Part shown: in pieces, positions 59,522 to 64,000 of the stretch
Layout: each line of letters opens with the position of its first letter
Numbering within the stretch: the stretch's first letter is position 1
Origin: Delphinapterus leucas
Taxonomy: Eukaryota; Chordata; Mammalia; Artiodactyla; Monodontidae
Assembly (NCBI RefSeq): GCF_002288925.2
Contig: NW_022098030.1
Location: 9,919,885-9,983,884, forward strand
DNA length: 64,000 bases
Direction: 5' to 3'
Notes under the pieces: generated by a model
Database searches by the model: none
Seen by the model: the letters and a program-made list of their open reading frames with translations, nothing else
What the model was told of the DNA's origin: nothing
Program-made: the position numbers and the translations under genes

Positions 59522-61268
59522 GTAAGATCTACTTTTAAAATATTTAGATTCATGTTCCTTTATCCTAAGTGTATATGTAAGCTTTTCTTCTTAATATGGG
59601 GCACATAGTATGCCCTCTGTAAGTATTTGCTGAGTAAATGAATAATCTGAGAAGAGCTGGAGAATTTCAACATTCAGATTCCTTGATTGTTTATATTACC
59701 CTTGAGAGGTGATAGTAGTAGTCAAGAATAGGATTTTAAAGGTACTGCTCATAGGTTAATAATATGAGCATCTGGGACAGTGTTTCTCAAGAGTAAGGTC
59801 CAGATAGTTGCATTTTTTTTAACAAGTGCCTCAAGAGGTTATGCGTAATAAAATTTGAGAACTACTAATTTTTAAAAATGTAGATGATTTTCATAAATTT
59901 ACATTAAAGAGTTGGTTTTGCTTATTAAAAACCTTACTAGATTAACTTAGCAAAAAGTTACCACACTTTGTTATCATTCTGAAACCCAAAATTATAACAG
60001 CCTTTTTCAGATGAGCAGAACAAAAGTATCCACAGCTTCAACAAAATTATTTTATTTGTGGTTTCTTGTTTCTTATATTGAAGCTATATTAATCTATCAC
60101 TTTAAAAAGGAGAGCACATCGATCAAAAATACCCCAAAGATGGTGCTGACATATAATTTCTTTTATGTCTTAGCTTTACAAATCGTGTAATTAAGAAATC
60201 TGCAAGTTTAACATCTAAAATTCGTATGATTATTCTTAAACTGATGGCAGACTAGGGTAAAGCAGAAACATTTCTCCATGGAAAAACTGGACCTTTGTTT
60301 CACAGTTAGTTAAGATTATGCATTTTTTTAACCAACCTTCTGAAACCTGCCACCTTTGGAAATAGTATACCAGATGGAATATGGACCATTATACTGAAAA
60401 ACATTTACTGTTTCAAAAAAAACTTCCTTTATGTATATATAAATGTTACATCTTTGTAACCGTGAAAATTGAGCATCAGCCCTTTATTTGTAAGGTGAAG
60501 ATAAATCCTAGCATAAAAAGTTTTAAAAGGATGGAATATGCTGTGACGTGTATGAAAGCACTTTGTTAATTATGTCACCGTACAAATGTAAGGCTGTATC
60601 ATTTGGGGGCTATATGCATTACAGGGGAAACTGAAAAACAGTTCACATATTGCATTATTTAAGAATTTTTAACTTTTATATTTAAGAATATTGTATTTCA
60701 AGTAGTGATTTTCAGGTTTATATAACTTCAAATTATTTTTCTTTAAACTCCAATGAATTTGAGTCTTTATCTTAGCAAATCAGATGAGCATGATTAATTC
60801 TTAAATAATCAAAACCATAATACCTAGCACAATATTTTACATATATATAGCTTGTAGTCAGTAAATGCTTCTTGAATTAAATCTGGATCAGATGGCAAAT
60901 TTAAAAGAATACCAGATATTCTGGAAATGATTTGTGTTACATGGACTAGATAACCTCTAACGTCACTTCTGACTCTTCAGTGGATCTAATTAAATGTGAA
61001 ACCATTAAATAAATGTGCCTTCTTTGTGCTTTAATTTTATTTGTATACAAATAATTAAAATTGTTTAATAACTTTACATTATTCTATGGCATAGCATGTA
61101 TCATAGCGGCAAAGAGGGTACACTGCTGCACTTACGAGTAACACCTCACATTTTGCAAAATATAAGACAAACCTGAAGTGTTTGCATGGTGATAGCTATT
61201 TCAACAAAATTATTGAACAATATCTATTGTTTGTTACTAATGAAAATTATATATGTTAATAATTTCAG
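59522..61268 (+). other. CCDC59: CCDC59 intron 3
   Basis: 1747-bp GT-AG intron, AT-rich. A small MER5-like piece at about 59780-59865 (GTTTCTCAAGAGTAAGGTCC ... TTTGAGAACTACT). No other recognised repeat. Confidence 0.85.
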
Positions 61269-61430
61269 GAATTTGAGAGGAGAAAACAAGAGAGAGAAGA
61301 AGCTCAAAGGCTCTACAAAAAGAAGAAAATGGAAGTGTTCAAAATATTGAGCAAAAAGACTAAAAAGGGGCAACCAAACTTGAATTTACAAATGGAGTAT
61401 CTTCTAAAAAAAATACAAGAAAAAAATTAG
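61269..61430 (+). CDS. CCDC59: CCDC59 coding exon 4 (stop codon)
   Basis: Last coding exon, 162 bp including TAG at 61428-61430; acceptor AATTTCAG. It encodes 53 residues, beginning [20 protein letters not shown] and ending with a helical stretch that includes [12 protein letters not shown]. This continues the highly charged coiled coil that gives the gene its name. The four exons total 753 bases and all phases are consistent, giving 250 residues. No frameshift or premature stop is seen, so the gene appears intact and complete in the window. Confidence 0.95.
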   Translation, partial: EFERRKQEREEAQRLYKKKKMEVFKILSKKTKKGQPNLNLQMEYLLKKIQEKN

Positions 61431-61685
61431 GTCAGACATGTTGCCTGATTAATCAAGGGTTAAAATATCTGCTGGCTAATGAGTTCTCTTGTATATGTAC
61501 TGTCCCTCCTAACAGTTAACTAAATTTGTCAACACAGACTGGATTGCTAAGCTATACTAAATATAAAATGTCCAAATATTTTTTGTTTTTCTAAAAGAAA
61601 ATTTTCTGTATATGCTCTGCATTATATATGATTTGTTTCTTAATTATTTGCTGCTGAATGAAGGTTGGCCTTCAAAACTGAAAGA

Positions 61686-61807
61686 GGGAACTTCCCTGGC
61701 AGTCCAGTGGTTAAGACTCCATGCTTCCACTGCAGGGGCCACAGGTTCCATCCATGGTCGGGGAACTAAGATCCCGAATGCTGCTTGGTATGGCCAAAAA
61801 AAAAAGG
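61686..61807 (+). mobile_element. Short tRNA-derived SINE in CCDC59 3'UTR
   Basis: CTTCCCTGGCAGTCCAGTGG, then B-box region AGGTTCCATCC, ending in an A-run. Target duplication AACTGAAAGA is perfect at 61676-61685 and 61808-61817. A shorter CHR-related subfamily than the copies at 18 and 30 kb. Confidence 0.93.
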
Positions 61808-61881
61808 AACTGAAAGAACCTGCTATTTGAGCAACAGGTTCAAGCATGTAATAACTTCTATACCATATGAAATTCAGATGA

Positions 61882-61887
61882 AATAAA
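61882..61887 (+). terminator. CCDC59: Candidate CCDC59 polyadenylation signal
   Basis: AATAAA about 450 bp after the CCDC59 stop codon, downstream of the SINE that lies in the 3'UTR. It is the first canonical hexamer I see after the stop. The 3'UTR would be about 61431-61905. The next AATAAA, near 62660, belongs to an L1 tail. Confidence 0.5.
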
Positions 61888-62545
61888 GTGTTTTGAAAAT
61901 AAGGGAGCAGAGCTTTCAACGAATCATTTCAATCAAATGTTTAAATTTAGCAATCAACTATAACAGTTTTGAAATTCCATACTAATGGAATGGTGAAGGA
62001 GGCAGAGACTCCCCTTCGACTTTTTAATTTATTTTAAATTAAGTACATTTTATAGGGGGATGGTCTTTCCAGAAACCTGTAAGCAGGTTTCTACCTTTGG
62101 CCCCCACCATATTATAGTGAGGCCTTTATAAAGCAGAGTTTGATATTTATAACCTTTTCCTTAAGTGGATGTACATAGCTTGCTAGTGTAATATTTTTTG
62201 AATGATGATGGTAACCCAGCAGTGTCACAGCAGGAATTAAGCTTTCCAGATCCCGTGGGACCCTATCATGTAAGAACATTGTTACTGGACCTTACCAGTG
62301 TTGTCTCTGTTGGTAGGTTTGTCAGCCAAGGGAAAGTACTGGAATACTGCTTCTCCTGCCTCCTTGCAATCACTGTAAAATGAGAAAGGCTTGGTTATCA
62401 TCATTAAAACAAAAGAACTGCAATAATATTTGTAAAACATTGCATAGTAACGTGCAATCCTTTATAAGTGGTAACAGATGCAGCCCAATATTGCATTAAG
62501 GTTTTGGTAAGTCCTCCCACTGTACTGAGCATTCTGCATTTAAAA

Positions 62546-62691
62546 AGTACAAGGAGGGAGACGCAAGAGGGAGAGGATATGGGGATATATGTGTATATAT
62601 AGCTGATTCACTTTGTTATAAAGCAGGAACTAACAGCATTGTAAAGCAGTTATACTCCAATAAAGATGTTAAAATAAATAAGTAAATAAAT
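62546..62691 (+). mobile_element. L1 3'-end fragment
   Basis: 146 bp matching the last part of the full-length L1 (15131-15250): GGAGGGAGACGCAAGAGGGA, TTCACTTTGTTATAAAGCAG, ACTCCAATAAAGATGT, then a TAAA-rich tail. A heavily 5'-truncated insertion of the same young L1 group. Confidence 0.93.
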
Positions 62692-63645
62692 AAATCATGC
62701 CAGTCATAAAATGCAGTGTAAAAGAGCAAATTCTGAATATAAAGAGATTTTGATAATACTAGATAGGAAAGATCAGGACCACAAATGACACCCCATGATT
62801 GGGACTGCTCCACAGCAAATCTATACTTTGCAAGATACTATCAGTGTTTGAAATGCCAGAGAGAAGATACAGTGTGCCATGCTAAATGCATGGTGATAAA
62901 TCTAACTTCTTGCTGAAAAATTTCTTCCAGTTTATTTGAAGTGTGCAGGGCATGGACCCCTGACAATTGGCATAAACTGGTTGGCATTATGATGAGGCTG
63001 AAGCCATCCCCAGTTCTCCTTCCTACAGACCCATGAGTTTCTACTATAGAGTTTGTACTATGAATTGTCTTTGACAATAACAACTCTTGGGTTCTGGGAA
63101 CATAGTGTCCAGGATAACTGCTGTGTAAATCTGGTGAGTGTGAGGCAAGTGTTATAATTACTTTGGATGTTCTATTCTTTGGACCTTTTAAAAATTGAGA
63201 CACACCATAGACTTGATGTTGAATTAATATTAACTTTTGAGGAGCTGAATGAGCTACATCCATTTCCAAGTAAAACACACAGGCTGCAGCTGCTGTAGGA
63301 ATCCATCTAGGCATTAACATTTCTGGCTGTGAGTGAACAAAATAAGAAACTGGAAGGGACTTGTTGGACTTCTACCTTATAAGGGCAAGAGAATTGGATT
63401 TGGGGTTTTGAGTTTTTTGCCTTTGGACATTAACTTGAAAGGTAATTTAATATATAGACTTTATTTTCTCCCTAGGAGTTTGAAAGGGAAATATTTATAC
63501 TAAAATGTGGGACATCTGCATTTTACTGGCAGTTTAACACTGGGCTCTCTTTAAGTATTTGGATAATTGCCATTGAGAACACTTGATGGAGTCACCCACG
63601 GAGCTGAGAGCCTTACATCAGAGATGCACACTTCATGGGCCTAGT
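62692..63645. other. Unassigned DNA downstream of CCDC59
   Basis: No recognised gene. A 159-codon minus-strand frame (62841-63320) begins with a Met and reads through a region of normal composition, but I recognise no domain and see no polyadenylation or splice support. Confidence 0.45.
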
Positions 63646-64000
63646 GACCCTGGGTTTCACAAATAGATATATTGAGGTATAATCAATTGAACATATTTAA
63701 AATGTATAATTTGGTGAGTTTGGGCACATGTAATCACTCATGAAACCAACACCACAATCACAAATCCATCACCATTATCTCCAAAAGTTTCTTCATGGCC
63801 CTTTGTCATCAATCCTATCAGGGGCTCCCCAGATGGGTTCCTAGCAGCCACTGATCTGCTTTCTGTTACTATAGATAATCTGCATTTTCAGAAATGTTAT
63901 AAAATTGGAATTATCTACTGGGTCCTCTTTTCTGTCTGGCTTCTTTCAGTCAGACAAATTTGAGATTCATCTGTGTTGTTGCATTTATCAATAGTTCCTT
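63646..64000 (+). mobile_element. Ancient L1M untranslated-region fragment
   Basis: TATATTGAGGTATAATCAAT, AAACCAACACCACAATCACA, CCACTGATCTGCTTTCTGTT, GATTCATCTGTGTTGTTGCA: a well-known stretch of old mammalian L1. It runs off the window. Confidence 0.6.

Noticed and set aside
62841..63320. 159-codon minus-strand open frame as a new gene
   Set aside because: No recognisable domain, no splice or polyadenylation context; long frames of this size occur by chance in 64 kb of six-frame mammalian DNA.

Overview
This is vertebrate nuclear DNA from a mammal, most likely a whale or dolphin or a close cetartiodactyl relative. The evidence is several near-identical copies of a tRNA-derived SINE whose body begins 'gggcttccctggtgg' (the CHR/CHRS type of cetaceans and relatives), a cetartiodactyl-type L1, abundant old L2/MIR, no Alu, and no BovB or Bov-A unit that I can see. 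There are no bacterial genes, operons, CRISPR arrays or phage. Most of the window is intronic and repeat-derived. The only protein-coding genes I can support are two, arranged head to head.

Right end (56.2-61.9 kb): a CpG-rich bidirectional promoter separates METTL25 (minus strand) from CCDC59 (plus strand). Their start codons are 184 bp apart. CCDC59 (TAP26, Fyv7 family) is complete in four coding exons, 753 coding bases and 250 residues, all splice phases closing. It ends in a 3'UTR that carries a SINE and a candidate polyadenylation signal.

METTL25 (putative SAM-dependent methyltransferase) runs leftward. Five coding exons are present: exon 1 56664-56409, exon 2 37804-37640, exon 3 37154-37048, exon 4 29548-28949, exon 5 26403-26256. 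Together they give about 425 residues, including the SAM-binding glycine motif. I found no later exon in the leftmost 26 kb, so the C-terminal part probably lies beyond the window and the left 26 kb is probably intron 5.

Left part (0-26 kb): an L2 split by a 5'-truncated, decayed L1 (1.7-5.1 kb); a structurally full-length 7.06-kb L1 (8197-15252) with a 15-bp target-site duplication, a CpG-rich 5'UTR, and both ORFs broken; a Tigger-like DNA transposon remnant; SINEs; and a 100-N assembly gap inside a SINE tail. Middle (26-56 kb): METTL25 introns 1-4 with an old L1 interrupted by a SINE, a long L2 holding both a mariner-type hairpin and a SINE with a 201-bp pure purine tail, many L2/MIR pieces, and a processed LDB2 pseudogene in intron 1 (about 53.1-55.24 kb).

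I see no candidate for a novel biological system. The observations most worth a second look are the LDB2 retrocopy, which appears to hold an extra 142-nt segment (possibly an alternative exon) and a non-LDB2 5' part inside its target-site duplication; the mariner hairpin, which resembles the source of cetartiodactyl miR-2284/2285-type microRNAs; the shared METTL25/CCDC59 promoter; and a local inverted copy that broke the L1 ORF2. All assignments are by reading, without database searches.
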